Assembly: GCA_903929755.1 (NCBI GenBank)
Contig: CAIYVZ010000144.1
Coordinates: forward strand, 1 to 49,879
Source of the DNA: an uncultured Acidobacteriia bacterium
GTDB taxonomy: Bacteria; Acidobacteriota; Terriglobia; Bryobacterales; Bryobacteraceae
DNA: 49,879 nt
Direction of reading: 5' to 3'
Part shown: in pieces, positions 41,859 to 49,879 of the stretch
How the letters are laid out: every line of letters begins with the position of its first letter
Position numbering within the stretch: position 1 is the stretch's first letter
The notes under the pieces: generated by a model
The model's input: the letters and a program-made list of their open reading frames with translations, nothing else
Told to the model about the DNA's origin: nothing
Databases searched by the model: none
Translations under genes and position numbers: made by a program

Positions 41859-43967
41859 TTAAGCAATGTCTTCGGGCTTCATCGGCATTTTACGCAGGCG
41901 CTTGCCCGTGGCCGCGAAAATAGCATTCGCTACCGCCGGAGCAATCGCGGGGCCTGACGCTTCCCCAATGCCCCCGGGGTTATTGTCGGTCTCCACAATG
42001 TGGACGTCAATCTTTGGCACTTCATTGATACGCGTCACATCGTAACGGTCGAAGTTGCCCTGTTCCACCCGACCCTTATTGATGGTGATCGCGCCCTTCA
42101 GCGCTGCCGACAAGCCGTACACAATGCCGGATTCGATCTGCTGCTGAATAATCGCCGGATTCACGATATGGCCGCAATCGACCGCGCAAACCACGCGGTG
42201 CAGTTTCATGGCGCCCTTCGTGACGGAGACTTCCGCCACTATGGCCGTGTAGCTGCCAATGTTGTTGACCACCGCGATACCCTGGTGGTGTCCCGCCGGA
42301 GCCTTCCCCCAGCCCGCCGACTCAGCCGCTTTGTTCATTACTGCCATCAGCCGCGGTGAATTGCCCAGCAAACGACGCCGAACTTCCAGCGGATCTTTGC
42401 CACCCAGCGCGGCAAGTTCGTCCAGGAAGCACTCCGCAAAGAACGTATTTTGCGTGTAGCCGACCGCGCGCCAGAAGGTGGTCGGAATACCCGGATCTGC
42501 CTTGCGCCAGTCGACGAAGACGTTCGGAATCGTGTACTCCAGCGTGTGGATACCTTCCACTGCCGTCGAGTCCACCGCGCCGCCGCGTCCGCCGCCAAAG
42601 AACGACGGGCACGCCACCTTCGCCGTCAGGGCCACCGGCCAGCCCTGCGCATCCACCGCGCCGGCAAACTTCACATACGAAGCCGGACGATACAGATCAT
42701 GCTGCATATCGTCTTCACGCGTCCAAGTCAGCTTCACGGGTGTACCCGCCATGGCCTTCGCAACTTCCACGGCTTCCGAAATATAGTCCGTGCCACCACG
42801 ACGTCCGAAGCCGCCGCCCATAAAGGTGGAGTGCAGCTTCACGGAATCCGCAGGCAGACCCGTGATCTGCGCCGCCGTACTCCGCCCACCGGACTGCATC
42901 TGCGTGGGAGCCCAAATCTCGCAGCTGTCCGAATTCACCACAGCAGTGCAGTTCATCGGTTCCATCGGCGCATGCGACAGGTACGGCGCTTCGTAAACCG
43001 CTTCAATCTTCTTCGCGGCGGAGGCCAGAGCCTTGTCGGCGTCACCGGCCTTCTTCGCCACCGCACCAGGCTTCTCCGCATACTCGGCGAACATCTTCCG
43101 AATGTCCGCGCTCGAATACTGCGCCACGGGACCTTCGTCGTATTTCACCAGCAACGCATTCCTGCCCTGCATCGCTGCCCAGGTATTCTCGGCGACCACG
43201 GCCACGCCGCTGGGAACCTGAATAATCTTCTTCACCCCCGGCACAGCCTTCGCCTTCGAATCGTCGAAGCTGGCAACTTTGCCGCCAAACACCGGGCACC
43301 GTGCAATCACGGCATACACCATGCCCGGCAGACGCGTATCCAGCCCGAACTTCGCCGTGCCATTCACCTTGGATTTCGTATCCAGGCGCTTCATCGACTT
43401 GCCGATGTACCGAAAATCTTTAGGGTTTTTCAAAGGTGCCGCAGCCGGAACCGCCACCTTCGAAGCCGCCTCTGCCAGGCTGCCATAGCTGAGCTTCGCG
43501 CCGGTGGCCGGATTCACTACGAACCCCGCATCGGTCCGCAGCGCCGTCTTATCGGCCTTCCACTGTTGTGCCGCCGTTTCCAGCAGCATGGCGCGGGCAT
43601 TCGCCCCGGCCTGACGCAGCGGGAACCACGTGGTCCGAATCGACTGCGACCCGTACACGCCCTGGTTGCCATACAGCGCCGGATTTACCGGAGCAAACTC
43701 CGTCTTCACGTTCTTCCAGTCACAATCCAGCTCATCGGCCAGCAGTTGTGAGAGCGACGTCATGGTGCCCTGGCCCATCTCGGCCTTGGTGATGATCAGC
43801 GTCACGCTGTCATCGGACGCGATGCGGATATAGGCGTTCGGATGAATCGGACCCTGACCACGGGCTTGCTGGGCGAGAAGGTCTCGGCTGTCGGGCAGGA
43901 AAAAGCCCAGCATCAGCCCTGCGCCGGAACGCAGCAAATCGCGGCGATTCAGTTGAAGTCCACTCAT
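41859..43967 (-). CDS. Molybdenum hydroxylase large subunit (isoquinoline 1-oxidoreductase beta-like)
   Basis: A 702-residue molybdopterin-cytosine-dinucleotide-binding subunit of the xanthine dehydrogenase superfamily. A Tat signal [18 protein letters not shown] indicates export. Core motifs include [14 protein letters not shown] near the N-terminus, [20 protein letters not shown] in the middle, and [20 protein letters not shown] with the catalytic Glu (GIGE) near the C-terminus. It is a one-polypeptide IorB-type enzyme without an FAD subunit. The small [2Fe-2S] subunit gene directly precedes it with a 4-base overlap. Substrates in the family are aldehydes or N-heterocycles; this one is not assignable. 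It presumably passes electrons to a cytochrome outside the cytoplasm. Confidence 0.88.
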   Translation of the reverse strand: MSGLQLNRRDLLRSGAGLMLGFFLPDSRDLLAQQARGQGPIHPNAYIRIASDDSVTLIITKAEMGQGTMTSLSQLLADELDCDWKNVKTEFAPVNPALYGNQGVYGSQSIRTTWFPLRQAGANARAMLLETAAQQWKADKTALRTDAGFVVNPATGAKLSYGSLAEAASKVAVPAAAPLKNPKDFRYIGKSMKRLDTKSKVNGTAKFGLDTRLPGMVYAVIARCPVFGGKVASFDDSKAKAVPGVKKIIQVPSGVAVVAENTWAAMQGRNALLVKYDEGPVAQYSSADIRKMFAEYAEKPGAVAKKAGDADKALASAAKKIEAVYEAPYLSHAPMEPMNCTAVVNSDSCEIWAPTQMQSGGRSTAAQITGLPADSVKLHSTFMGGGFGRRGGTDYISEAVEVAKAMAGTPVKLTWTREDDMQHDLYRPASYVKFAGAVDAQGWPVALTAKVACPSFFGGGRGGAVDSTAVEGIHTLEYTIPNVFVDWRKADPGIPTTFWRAVGYTQNTFFAECFLDELAALGGKDPLEVRRRLLGNSPRLMAVMNKAAESAGWGKAPAGHHQGIAVVNNIGSYTAIVAEVSVTKGAMKLHRVVCAVDCGHIVNPAIIQQQIESGIVYGLSAALKGAITINKGRVEQGNFDRYDVTRINEVPKIDVHIVETDNNPGGIGEASGPAIAPAVANAIFAATGKRLRKMPMKPEDIA

Positions 43968-44455
43968 GCCCGACCGCCTTTCCCGGCTTTGATTTCTGCC
44001 GCTTTAATCTCAGCCGCCCGATGGATCGCCTTCCGAATCTGTGTATATGTCCCGCAACGGCAAATATTGCCGCGCAGCGCCTCGTCGATATCGGCGTCGG
44101 TGGGCTGAGGTTTCTTCGCCAGCAACGAAGCCGCGGCCATCAACTGGCCCGATTGGCAGTACCCGCACTGCGGTACATCTTCTTCGATCCACGCCTGCTG
44201 GACCGGATGCGTGGTGTCGGCCGAAAGGCCTTCCACCGTGGTAATTGTTTTGCCCGCCACAGAGGAAACCGGCGTGGAGCACGACCGGATCGGGTTTCCA
44301 TTCAAATGTACGGTGCAGGCGCCGCAAAGCGCCATGCCGCAGCCGAATTTCGTGCCGGTCAGCCCGATTGTGTCGCGCAGGACCCAAAGCAGCGGGGTCT
44401 GCGGGTTGACGTCAACGGTTTGCGCGCCGCCGTTGAGCGTGAAGGTGATTGCCAT
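43964..44455 (-). CDS. [2Fe-2S] subunit of the molybdenum hydroxylase
   Basis: A 163-residue protein with two [2Fe-2S] domains. The plant-ferredoxin-like N-terminal one has [20 protein letters not shown] and a distal Cys in RSCSTP. The C-terminal helical one has [18 protein letters not shown] and [12 protein letters not shown]. It has no signal peptide and probably travels with the Tat-exported large subunit. It carries electrons from the Mo centre to the next acceptor. Start at ATG 44455, 25 bases after the DUF2911 gene. Confidence 0.92.
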   Translation of the reverse strand: MAITFTLNGGAQTVDVNPQTPLLWVLRDTIGLTGTKFGCGMALCGACTVHLNGNPIRSCSTPVSSVAGKTITTVEGLSADTTHPVQQAWIEEDVPQCGYCQSGQLMAAASLLAKKPQPTDADIDEALRGNICRCGTYTQIRKAIHRAAEIKAAEIKAGKGGRA

Positions 44456-44480
44456 GCCGGTTTCCTCTGTGACGTTCGCG

Positions 44481-44999
44481 TTACTTTGCTGCGATGCTGA
44501 CCGAAGCGGAAACGTTCTCCCACTCCAGCGTCAGTTTGCCGTTTGCGATGCTGTACTTCAGCAGTTCAACGGGGGAAGCGGGCTTCGCCATCGTCATCTT
44601 CACACGACCCAGATCCTGCGCCTTGTTGTAGGTGAGACCCCACTGCCCGGTCTGCTTGTTCACGATGAGTTCCCAGTGGTCCACATCCGCCAGGCTCACG
44701 TAGATGGAGTAATCGCCCTTGGGGACCGTGAGACCGCCCAGATCAAGATCGGTTTCCGTGTGCAGCGTGGTGGAGGAGTCCGCGCCGGCACGCCAAACGG
44801 GATAGTTGGGGTCCTTCGCGATGGGGCCGACGGGAGAGAAAACTTTGCGGCCCTTCACGCTGGGCGCCGAGTAGGCCAGCGACACCGCTTTCCCTCCCAG
44901 GGTGGCCTTCTCTGTGGCGCGCGGATTCTGTGCGGTTGCCTGGCCGGGGGCCAGCATAAGCAGCGCGGTGGCGATGGTGGTTACGAAAAGAGTCTTCAT
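44481..44999 (-). CDS. Exported DUF2911 protein
   Basis: A 172-residue protein with a signal peptide ending at QATAQ. The DUF2911 family pattern is clear: [20 protein letters not shown], then [20 protein letters not shown] and [12 protein letters not shown]. The fold is beta-rich and the function is unknown. It appears to head a six-gene operon running to 38628. Its start codon is preceded by AAACGACAT with no Shine-Dalgarno motif. Confidence 0.85.
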   Translation of the reverse strand: MKTLFVTTIATALLMLAPGQATAQNPRATEKATLGGKAVSLAYSAPSVKGRKVFSPVGPIAKDPNYPVWRAGADSSTTLHTETDLDLGGLTVPKGDYSIYVSLADVDHWELIVNKQTGQWGLTYNKAQDLGRVKMTMAKPASPVELLKYSIANGKLTLEWENVSASVSIAAK

Positions 45000-45323
45000 A
45001 TGTCGTTTAGGTGGACGTATATGTAAGGTATCATTTTGCGCGCCTCAAAGCGTGGGCGATAGTGAGTCTGCCTGCGTGACAACCGGCCTGAATCAACTCG
45101 CCAAAGGTGCCGGGCGCTCTGGGAATCTTTTCGAAGATCAGGGCCTCCAAATGAACTTTGCCAAGGCCTTTCGCTCCGGAGAATATACGAGGGCTGCCAA
45201 CAGGCTGTCAGGGTGTGCCCCCCCGGTAGACTATGTTTAGCGCATTCCATCTGCGCCACTCCAGGCTAATTGTGCCAGGCGGGGACAAGTTCTCGTTCAG
45301 CACGAATTCACTTCATTCAATAA
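45000..45323. other. Intergenic region between the minus-strand operon and the exosortase locus
   Basis: A 324-base gap between divergent operons. It must hold both promoters, but none stands out. A plus-strand frame ends at 45240 with MNFAKAFRSGEYTRAANRLS; it may be a gene fragment but I recognise nothing in it. No palindrome or terminator is evident. Confidence 0.4.
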
Positions 45324-45800
45324 ATGCGCTCTACATGGATCTTTATTTTTCGATTCCTCACAGCCAGCCTGGTTCAGTTTGCGCTGCTCTTGTTCCCTTT
45401 GAGGCCTTCTGCAGAGAAGTTCACTGTCGGCCTTGCGGCGGTCTCCACCTGGCTCATTCAGCTGTGTGGAGGGGCGGTTATTCGGCAAGGCGCAATTTTG
45501 AGTGCCCCGACTCACGGCTTTGCCATGGAGATCCTAAACGGCTGTAATGGCGTCAACGTCGTCGTCTTGCTGTGCGCGGCCATCATCGCCTACCCCGCAA
45601 AATGGAAATGGCGCCTGATTGGCCTGGCCGGTGGAATCGCAGCCGTTCAAGGTGTCAATTTCGTTCGCCTCATTTCGCTCTTCTACCTTGGCCAACATAA
45701 TAAGCCGCTATTCGACTTTGCACATTTATACCTGTGGGAAACGCTGATCCTCCTGGACGCGGTCGTGGTCTTGGGATGGTGGAGTCGGCGCGCAACATGA
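45324..45800 (+). CDS. xrtH: Exosortase H (integral-membrane cysteine transpeptidase-like)
   Basis: A 158-residue, mostly hydrophobic protein with about four to five membrane helices. The exosortase catalytic residues are visible in order: Cys74 in MEILNGCNGVNVV, Arg115 in GVNFVRLISLFYLG and His134 in FDFAHLYLWETL. Exosortases recognise C-terminal sorting tripartite signals in exported proteins. The short XrtH type pairs with IPTL-like signals. Here the candidate substrate is in the same operon. The ATG at 45324 follows a weak leader. Its stop overlaps the next start (ATGA). Confidence 0.85.
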   Translation: MRSTWIFIFRFLTASLVQFALLLFPLRPSAEKFTVGLAAVSTWLIQLCGGAVIRQGAILSAPTHGFAMEILNGCNGVNVVVLLCAAIIAYPAKWKWRLIGLAGGIAAVQGVNFVRLISLFYLGQHNKPLFDFAHLYLWETLILLDAVVVLGWWSRRAT

Positions 45801-46450
45801 AGCACTCAGGGCTTGCAAAGGAACTCCAGCCAGGGCCGAATCTGATACTCACGGCCGTCGCGTCCGTCATCGTCTCTCTTGGCATCTGGTGGTTCCTGCT
45901 CAAGGGCATATCGATCTGGTTCCTGCAGCGGATTGCCTACGTGCCCTTAGTGCTGTTAATTGGAGCAAGTGGCGCACCTCCCCTGGAACTAAATCCTCAA
46001 ACGGGAGGATGGGACTTTCACGTGAGGATGAATTACGATACGACGAATCCGCAGACAGGAAAGCCAATCCACATCGATTCCGTCGATTTTACGGCCGACC
46101 CCAAACTGGCCGATGCGTTTACCGGAGGACTATTTACTTATGCCGGACTTGCTCTCGCCGCTGGTGCGTACTCAAAAGCACAATGGCGGCGGATTTTGCG
46201 AGGCTTTGGCCTGCAGCTCGCGCTCAGCGTTCTTGCCATTGCACTCTTCGCCTACACAAAGGCGTTGGCGATCGTTGTGAATGGACACACGGGGTCAACC
46301 GCGGTATTGTCTGCCGTCAGCCTTTGCGAATACCTCATCACCCTCGTCGTCCCCTACGCAAGCCCGTTCGCAGTGGTATTTATGGTCCTCCCCCAGTGGA
46401 AAAACTACTTCGCCTTCCATGTGGCCCGGACGAACAAATTGCACCGCTGA
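45797..46450 (+). CDS. Exosortase H-associated membrane protein
   Basis: A 217-residue protein with an N-terminal helix (LILTAVASVIVSLGIWWFLL), an extracytoplasmic segment of about 60 residues (GWDFHVRMNYDTTNPQTGK), and about three more helices towards the C-terminus. I recognise it by context as the membrane partner that accompanies XrtH. It overlaps the exosortase gene by 4 bases. No catalytic motif is visible. It may help to present or anchor the substrate. Confidence 0.7.
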   Translation: MKHSGLAKELQPGPNLILTAVASVIVSLGIWWFLLKGISIWFLQRIAYVPLVLLIGASGAPPLELNPQTGGWDFHVRMNYDTTNPQTGKPIHIDSVDFTADPKLADAFTGGLFTYAGLALAAGAYSKAQWRRILRGFGLQLALSVLAIALFAYTKALAIVVNGHTGSTAVLSAVSLCEYLITLVVPYASPFAVVFMVLPQWKNYFAFHVARTNKLHR

Positions 46451-46580
46451 GGAAGAGTTTCGTGGGGAAGGTTATTGCGCAAAATTACGTGCTATTCTCA
46501 CTCAAGGGTTTCCCCCCCGCATCCAATGCTGGATGTTGCTCGCGGCAAACGTACCGGGCCCGGAAAGATCAACTGAAAAA

Positions 46581-47096
46581 ATGAAACGCATCACCTTGTT
46601 GTTCGCTGCCCTATTGGCATTTTCGAGTTCAGCCTGGGCGTTCGTCACCACGAACATTACCGTTAGCTACGGATTAGTGAGCGGCACGCCCACGCTCAGT
46701 GACACCATGCTGATAGCCCTCGCTGTTTTGCTGCCGATTGTGGCGATCCGGGTGATGCGGAAAAAACAGGGCTCATTGCTGATGATGATGGTCCTGATGC
46801 TGGGAGTTTCGGCATTTGAAGTCTTTACGGGTATTCCCCTGATTGTCAAATCTTTTGCTGGTGGCGGGATTGCTTTGGTAGCGGGCACCACTTCTTACAC
46901 CTATAACTCAGTATCAAACGGCAGCACGATAAGTGTCTACAATAACACCGGTAGTCCTCAGACCATTAATGGCCTGTCCAACACGCAGGGCTGGAATTTT
47001 GTCGCACCTACTGGGAAAGGTCAGATACAGTGTCAGATCGGAACGCCAGTCGCAAACGCTACTTCTTGCTATATCAAGGTAGTAGCGCCTGCCTAG
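46581..47096 (+). CDS. Exosortase substrate with internal sorting signal (midcut-by-XrtH type)
   Basis: A 171-residue protein. Residues 1-20 form a signal peptide (LLAFSSSAWA). At residues 36-62 is TPTLSDTMLIALAVLLPIVA followed by IRVMRKK, an IPTL-like signal (motif, hydrophobic helix, basic cluster). In ordinary substrates it ends the protein, but here more than 100 residues follow: a second hydrophobic stretch (65-103) and a Thr/Asn/Ser-rich region with cysteines at 151 and 163. Cleavage by XrtH at the motif would free a very short N-terminal piece, or leave the C-terminal part in the membrane. This layout matches the midcut-by-XrtH family as I remember it. Start at ATG 46581. Confidence 0.75.
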   Translation: MKRITLLFAALLAFSSSAWAFVTTNITVSYGLVSGTPTLSDTMLIALAVLLPIVAIRVMRKKQGSLLMMMVLMLGVSAFEVFTGIPLIVKSFAGGGIALVAGTTSYTYNSVSNGSTISVYNNTGSPQTINGLSNTQGWNFVAPTGKGQIQCQIGTPVANATSCYIKVVAPA

Positions 47097-47933
47097 ATGC
47101 AGCTGGAACTACAGCGCGAACTGCCACCGTATGCACCGCAACTCGCGCTGATCTGCCTGTTTGGCAGCGTAGCCCTCATTTTGCTGTGGGAGTCTTTCCT
47201 TGCCCGCCGGGAGATTCCCGGGGTACCCCTGATTCGCTGGGTGAGCAATCTTTCACTGGCCATTCTCAATCAATGGGTATCTTTGAATGTTTTACCCATT
47301 CTCGCCGGACACCTGACAAGAGCGGACTGGGGAAGCCATCAGGGCGTGCTGCAACAGATTCACGCGGGCTTCTGGAGTTCCTGGGCCATCACAATCGTCT
47401 GCCTGGAATTCCTGGGCTACTGTTGGCACCGGTTATCGCACGCACTGCCCTGGCTGTGGCGTATCCACGCGGTCCATCACAGCGACGTAAATGTGGACGC
47501 CACCACGGCACTCCGGCATCATCCCCTGGAAACAGTGCTAACCGCGCTGGTCAATGCGCCCGTAATCTTTTTCCTGGGACCGAGTGTAACCGTTCTATTT
47601 GCATCCAGTCTCTTGTTTTTTTCCCTGGACGCCTTCAGTCATGGCAACCTTCGACCCGGCAAACTCGACCGATGGTTGAAATACGTCATCGTCACGCCCG
47701 GCTTCCATTGCGTTCACCACAGCGCAGAGGTGCAGTACACGAACAGCAATTTTTCTAACTTTTTCCCGTGGTTCGATCATATTCTGGGAACGGCCCGAAT
47801 GTGGACACCCGAGGAACAGGCCACGAAATCCCTGGGGCTGGAATATTTCCGAAACAAACGCGCAGCCTGGCTCGATCATGTACTGCTTGAGCCGTTTATT
47901 CCCAATCGATGGCGCAAGCCTGCAGCTGGCTGA
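47097..47933 (+). CDS. Sterol desaturase/fatty acid hydroxylase superfamily protein
   Basis: A 278-residue membrane di-iron enzyme. Four or so helices carry the His clusters: HRLSH (HxxxH) in YCWHRLSHALPWLWR, HAVHH in RIHAVHHSDVNVD, the HH in LRHHPLE, and HCVHH in FHCVHHSAEVQYTNSNF. The family hydroxylates or desaturates lipids and sterols. The gene starts at the base after the stop of the exosortase substrate, so it belongs to the same operon. It may modify the lipid to which the sorted protein is attached, which is inference. Confidence 0.85.
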   Translation: MQLELQRELPPYAPQLALICLFGSVALILLWESFLARREIPGVPLIRWVSNLSLAILNQWVSLNVLPILAGHLTRADWGSHQGVLQQIHAGFWSSWAITIVCLEFLGYCWHRLSHALPWLWRIHAVHHSDVNVDATTALRHHPLETVLTALVNAPVIFFLGPSVTVLFASSLLFFSLDAFSHGNLRPGKLDRWLKYVIVTPGFHCVHHSAEVQYTNSNFSNFFPWFDHILGTARMWTPEEQATKSLGLEYFRNKRAAWLDHVLLEPFIPNRWRKPAAG

Positions 47934-48003
47934 GTAGCTTGCTGATCTGTTTTCAAACCGCTTCCTGCGGCCGAACAGACCGCAAGAAGCGTGATTACCG
48001 GAA

Positions 48004-48246
48004 TTGCGTCACCCTCTCGGTGACGCTTACGCCGCTCAATCGCTCGACCTTGCCCGGGTCCGTCTCGGAACCGGCCTCGCCACTACGGTGGATGTGCAGG
48101 TCGCCCAGGCGAGCGTCGCAGCAGCCGACGATACCTCTATCCGAAGCCGCTTCGCCGTCTCACTCGCTAACACTCGCCTCGCCTGGGCCACCGGAGACGT
48201 GCGCAAACCTGGCAACAGCAGTAAACTAATTCGTGATGCTCACTGA
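48004..48246 (+). pseudogene. Fragment of a TolC-family outer-membrane efflux protein
   Basis: The frame reads DLARVRLGTGLATTVDVQVA, then QASVAAADDTSIRSRFAVSL and ANTRLAWATGDV, the coiled-coil repeat pattern (RxxxGxATxxDVxxAQ) near the C-terminus of TolC-like proteins. No start codon fits and no N-terminal half is nearby. Only about 65 residues of a normally 450-residue protein remain. Its end overlaps the next gene. A 21-base hairpin (GCGTCACC/GGTGACGC, 48006-48026) sits at its left edge. Confidence 0.6.
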
Positions 48247-49558
48247 CCGCCGAAGTTTCCTCCGTACTGCCGGAGGCGCCGCTCTTACCGCGCCTTTCTT
48301 TGTCCGCGATCTGATCTCGAAGCCGCCTTCCGGCACCCTTCGGCTGGCCGCGTTTGGCGGTGGTGGCATGGGCTGGGCAACCCTCGACGGCATCTCGTCG
48401 CATCCCAAAGTGAAGCTCGTCTGCGTGGCCGACGTGGACGCCAACCGCCTCGACGAAGTGAAACAGAAATACCCAGGCGCAAAACTCTACGAAGACTGGC
48501 GTCAGATGCTTCGCGAGCAGAAGGGCCAAATCGATGCCGCCTGCGTCGGCACGCCCGACCACCATCACGCCCCCCAGGCCATCACCTCCATGAACATGGG
48601 CCTGCCCGTCTACGTGCAGAAGCCGCTCGCGCACGAGATCCACGAAATCCGCACCATGATGAAGCTCGCGAAACAGAAGAAGCTCGCGACGCAAATGGGC
48701 ATCCAGATCCACTCCTGGCAGGAGTACAAGACCGCCGTCCGCGTGATTCACGAAGGCGCCATCGGCAAGATTAAAGAGGTCCACACCTGGAGCAACAAGA
48801 CCTGGGGCGATAAAGAGAAACTTCCCACCGCCACTGACCCTGTACCCACCAGCCTGAACTGGAATATCTGGCTGGGCGTCGCCGCTACGCGACCGTTCAT
48901 TAAAGAGGTCTACCACCCCGGCAACTGGCGCAAACGGCTCGACTTCGGCACCGCCACCTTCGGCGACATGGGCTGCCATATTCTGGACCCGGTTTTCAGC
49001 GCGCTCCAGCTTGGTTCGCCGCTATCCGTACGCAGCGAAGGCGACGCGCCAAACGGAGAAAGCTGGGCCCTCGACACCCTGATCCGCTACGTCTTCCCCG
49101 GCACGCCCTACACTGCCGAGAAGAGCATCAACGTGACCTGGTACGACGGCGAGCGCCGCCCGCCAGCCGAGATCCAGGCCTTGTTAGGCAGCATCCGTTT
49201 CCCCGGCCAGGGTTCGATCTTCATTGGGACCAAAGGGCAGATGCTCCTCCCCCACATCGGCATGCCGATTCTGCTACCCCTGCGCGATTTCTCCGGTTTC
49301 GTAATGCCGCAGGAGACAAGGACTGACCACTACCACGAATTTGCCGAAGCGGTCTTAGGCAACGGAAAGACCTCCACCCCGTTCGAATTCTCCGGCGCCT
49401 TAACGGAAAGCGTCCTCTTAGGCCCGCTCGCCACCAGATTCCCGAACACCACCCTGAAATGGAACGGAGCTAAGGCAAAGTTCACCAACGTGAAAGAAGC
49501 CAACGCCTTCCTGCAAAGGAAATACCGGACAGGGTTCTCAGTCAAGGGTCTGGGCTAA
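48236..49558 (+). CDS. Gfo/Idh/MocA-family oxidoreductase, Tat-exported
   Basis: A 440-residue NAD(P)-dependent enzyme. LTDRRSFLRTAGGAALTAPF is a twin-arginine leader. The Rossmann loop is LRLAAFGGGGMGWATLDG, and MGLPVYVQKPLAHEIHE replaces the usual EKP by QKP, keeping the Lys. FGDMGCHILDPVFSAL supplies a probable catalytic His. It is a divergent cousin of the enzyme at 2.1 kb. The start is ATG 48236 (a GTG at 48233 immediately precedes it). No operon partner is present, as downstream sequence is a gene fragment and the IS end. Confidence 0.86.
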   Translation: MLTDRRSFLRTAGGAALTAPFFVRDLISKPPSGTLRLAAFGGGGMGWATLDGISSHPKVKLVCVADVDANRLDEVKQKYPGAKLYEDWRQMLREQKGQIDAACVGTPDHHHAPQAITSMNMGLPVYVQKPLAHEIHEIRTMMKLAKQKKLATQMGIQIHSWQEYKTAVRVIHEGAIGKIKEVHTWSNKTWGDKEKLPTATDPVPTSLNWNIWLGVAATRPFIKEVYHPGNWRKRLDFGTATFGDMGCHILDPVFSALQLGSPLSVRSEGDAPNGESWALDTLIRYVFPGTPYTAEKSINVTWYDGERRPPAEIQALLGSIRFPGQGSIFIGTKGQMLLPHIGMPILLPLRDFSGFVMPQETRTDHYHEFAEAVLGNGKTSTPFEFSGALTESVLLGPLATRFPNTTLKWNGAKAKFTNVKEANAFLQRKYRTGFSVKGLG

Positions 49559-49570
49559 GACTGTGCTGCG

Positions 49571-49744
49571 ATTAAGACGATAACATTTGAAAAACTCCTG
49601 CTCAGTATTCGCGAGGCCGGTGCAATCCTTCGGAACGAGGCCCTTGCTTCCCGGACCTACATCGTCCCGTCTCAATCGGGTTTGGACGATCTAATGGTGC
49701 TGTCTTCGTCCGAAGGTACGAAGACTCACCGTCAAGAGTCGTAA
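49571..49744 (+). pseudogene. Antitoxin/HTH-regulator N-terminal fragment cut by the IS
   Basis: A frame reads ITFEKLLLSIREAGAILRNE, then ALASRTYIVPSQSGLDDLMV and runs to a TAA at 49742-49744 supplied by the IS end. LLxSIREAGAILRxE resembles the opening of HigA/XRE-type antitoxins. No ATG is in frame; an ATT at 49571 is closest. It is probably a 5' gene part truncated by the insertion sequence. Confidence 0.4.
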
Positions 49745-49879
49745 CAGTTCAGCCCCCTACTTGAAGGTTTCCGGCACGTCGAAAGGGTACTCGAAGAAAT
49801 CTTTAAGAATCTTCACTTTAGACCTGGCGCTTTGGAACAAGACCTGGCAAGCTGGATAGTTGGGTGCTTCGAACGGCCA
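49741..49879 (-). mobile_element. IS 3' end with C-terminal tail of a probable transposase (right copy)
   Basis: This is the exact reverse complement of bases 1-139, so the transposase tail here reads leftward, ending VPETFK with its stop at the complement of 49757-49759. The two IS copies face each other across the window. Both copies are cut by the window edge at precisely the same base of the element. Confidence 0.75.

Noticed and set aside
42450-43751. 433-codon frame antisense to the molybdenum hydroxylase
   Set aside because: Arg/His-rich mirror; the large-subunit motifs are on the other strand.
1-49879. CRISPR array
   Set aside because: No regularly spaced direct repeats and no cas-like gene seen.

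Overview
The window is a GC-rich bacterial segment that looks like an assembled contig from an Acidobacteriota member, most likely the Bryobacterales/Solibacter lineage. The pointers are two very large Oar-like TonB-dependent receptors with an N-terminal carboxypeptidase-regulatory domain, several twin-arginine-exported Gfo/Idh/MocA and sugar-isomerase-like enzymes, a cytochrome c/formylglycine-enzyme-like fusion, and an exosortase H locus. This taxonomic call is inference from gene style; no rRNA gene is present. Both ends of the window carry the same 139-bp sequence in inverted orientation. It is the 3' end of an insertion sequence, including the last codons of a probable transposase, so the contig appears to stop where assembly met a multicopy IS.

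Layout. 0.1-1.3 kb: a nucleotidyltransferase-type two-gene module. 1.2-4.8 kb: exported sugar-metabolism-like enzymes and a haem/FGE-like fusion. 4.9-6.5 kb: a membrane protein, a VapBC-like module with a 24-bp perfect palindrome at its promoter, and the stump of a ModA-like binding protein gene. 6.5-10 kb: an SDR/DUF2867 protein behind a tRNA-Gly(TCC) gene, then the imuA-imuB mutasome genes. 10.3-16.8 kb: TonB receptor, Tat-exported HisC-like aminotransferase, SulP transporter and a small holin-like membrane protein, all on the plus strand. 16.8-17.1 kb: a non-coding stretch with a promoter and structure. 17.2-22 kb: PhyH dioxygenase, hydrolase, DUF2461, murB and an ankyrin protein. 22-22.7 kb: a second VapBC. 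22.8-28.7 kb: pyrR-pyrB-pyrC followed without a gap by a UPF0182 membrane protein and a small membrane protein.

28.6-31.2 kb is a scarred region. It holds HepT/MntA, an IS3-like stump, a decayed copy of the neighbouring ybaK-like gene, a membrane-protein fragment, a nucleotidyltransferase and the intact ybaK-like gene, with a 19-bp direct repeat around the insertion-like segment. 31.2-35.3 kb: a UvrD-tail-like protein, a cold-shock-domain protein with a strong terminator, a quinol nitric oxide reductase and its likely Crp/Fnr regulator with an FNR/DNR-type operator. 35.4-38.6 kb: a second TonB receptor. 38.6-45 kb: a six-gene minus-strand operon (DUF2911, Mo-hydroxylase small and large subunits, esterase, DinB, glycoside-hydrolase-like).

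45.3-47.9 kb is the most unusual system: exosortase H, its associated membrane protein, a substrate whose sorting signal lies near the N-terminus rather than at the C-terminus (midcut type), and a sterol-desaturase-like membrane enzyme in one operon. 48-49.9 kb: a TolC-like fragment, a second Gfo/Idh/MocA enzyme, and an antitoxin-like fragment that runs into the right IS copy.

Two otherwise intact genes, murB and the SDR gene, have no ATG, GTG or TTG start before their conserved nucleotide-binding motifs. In both, an in-frame ATC-GCC stands where a start is expected.
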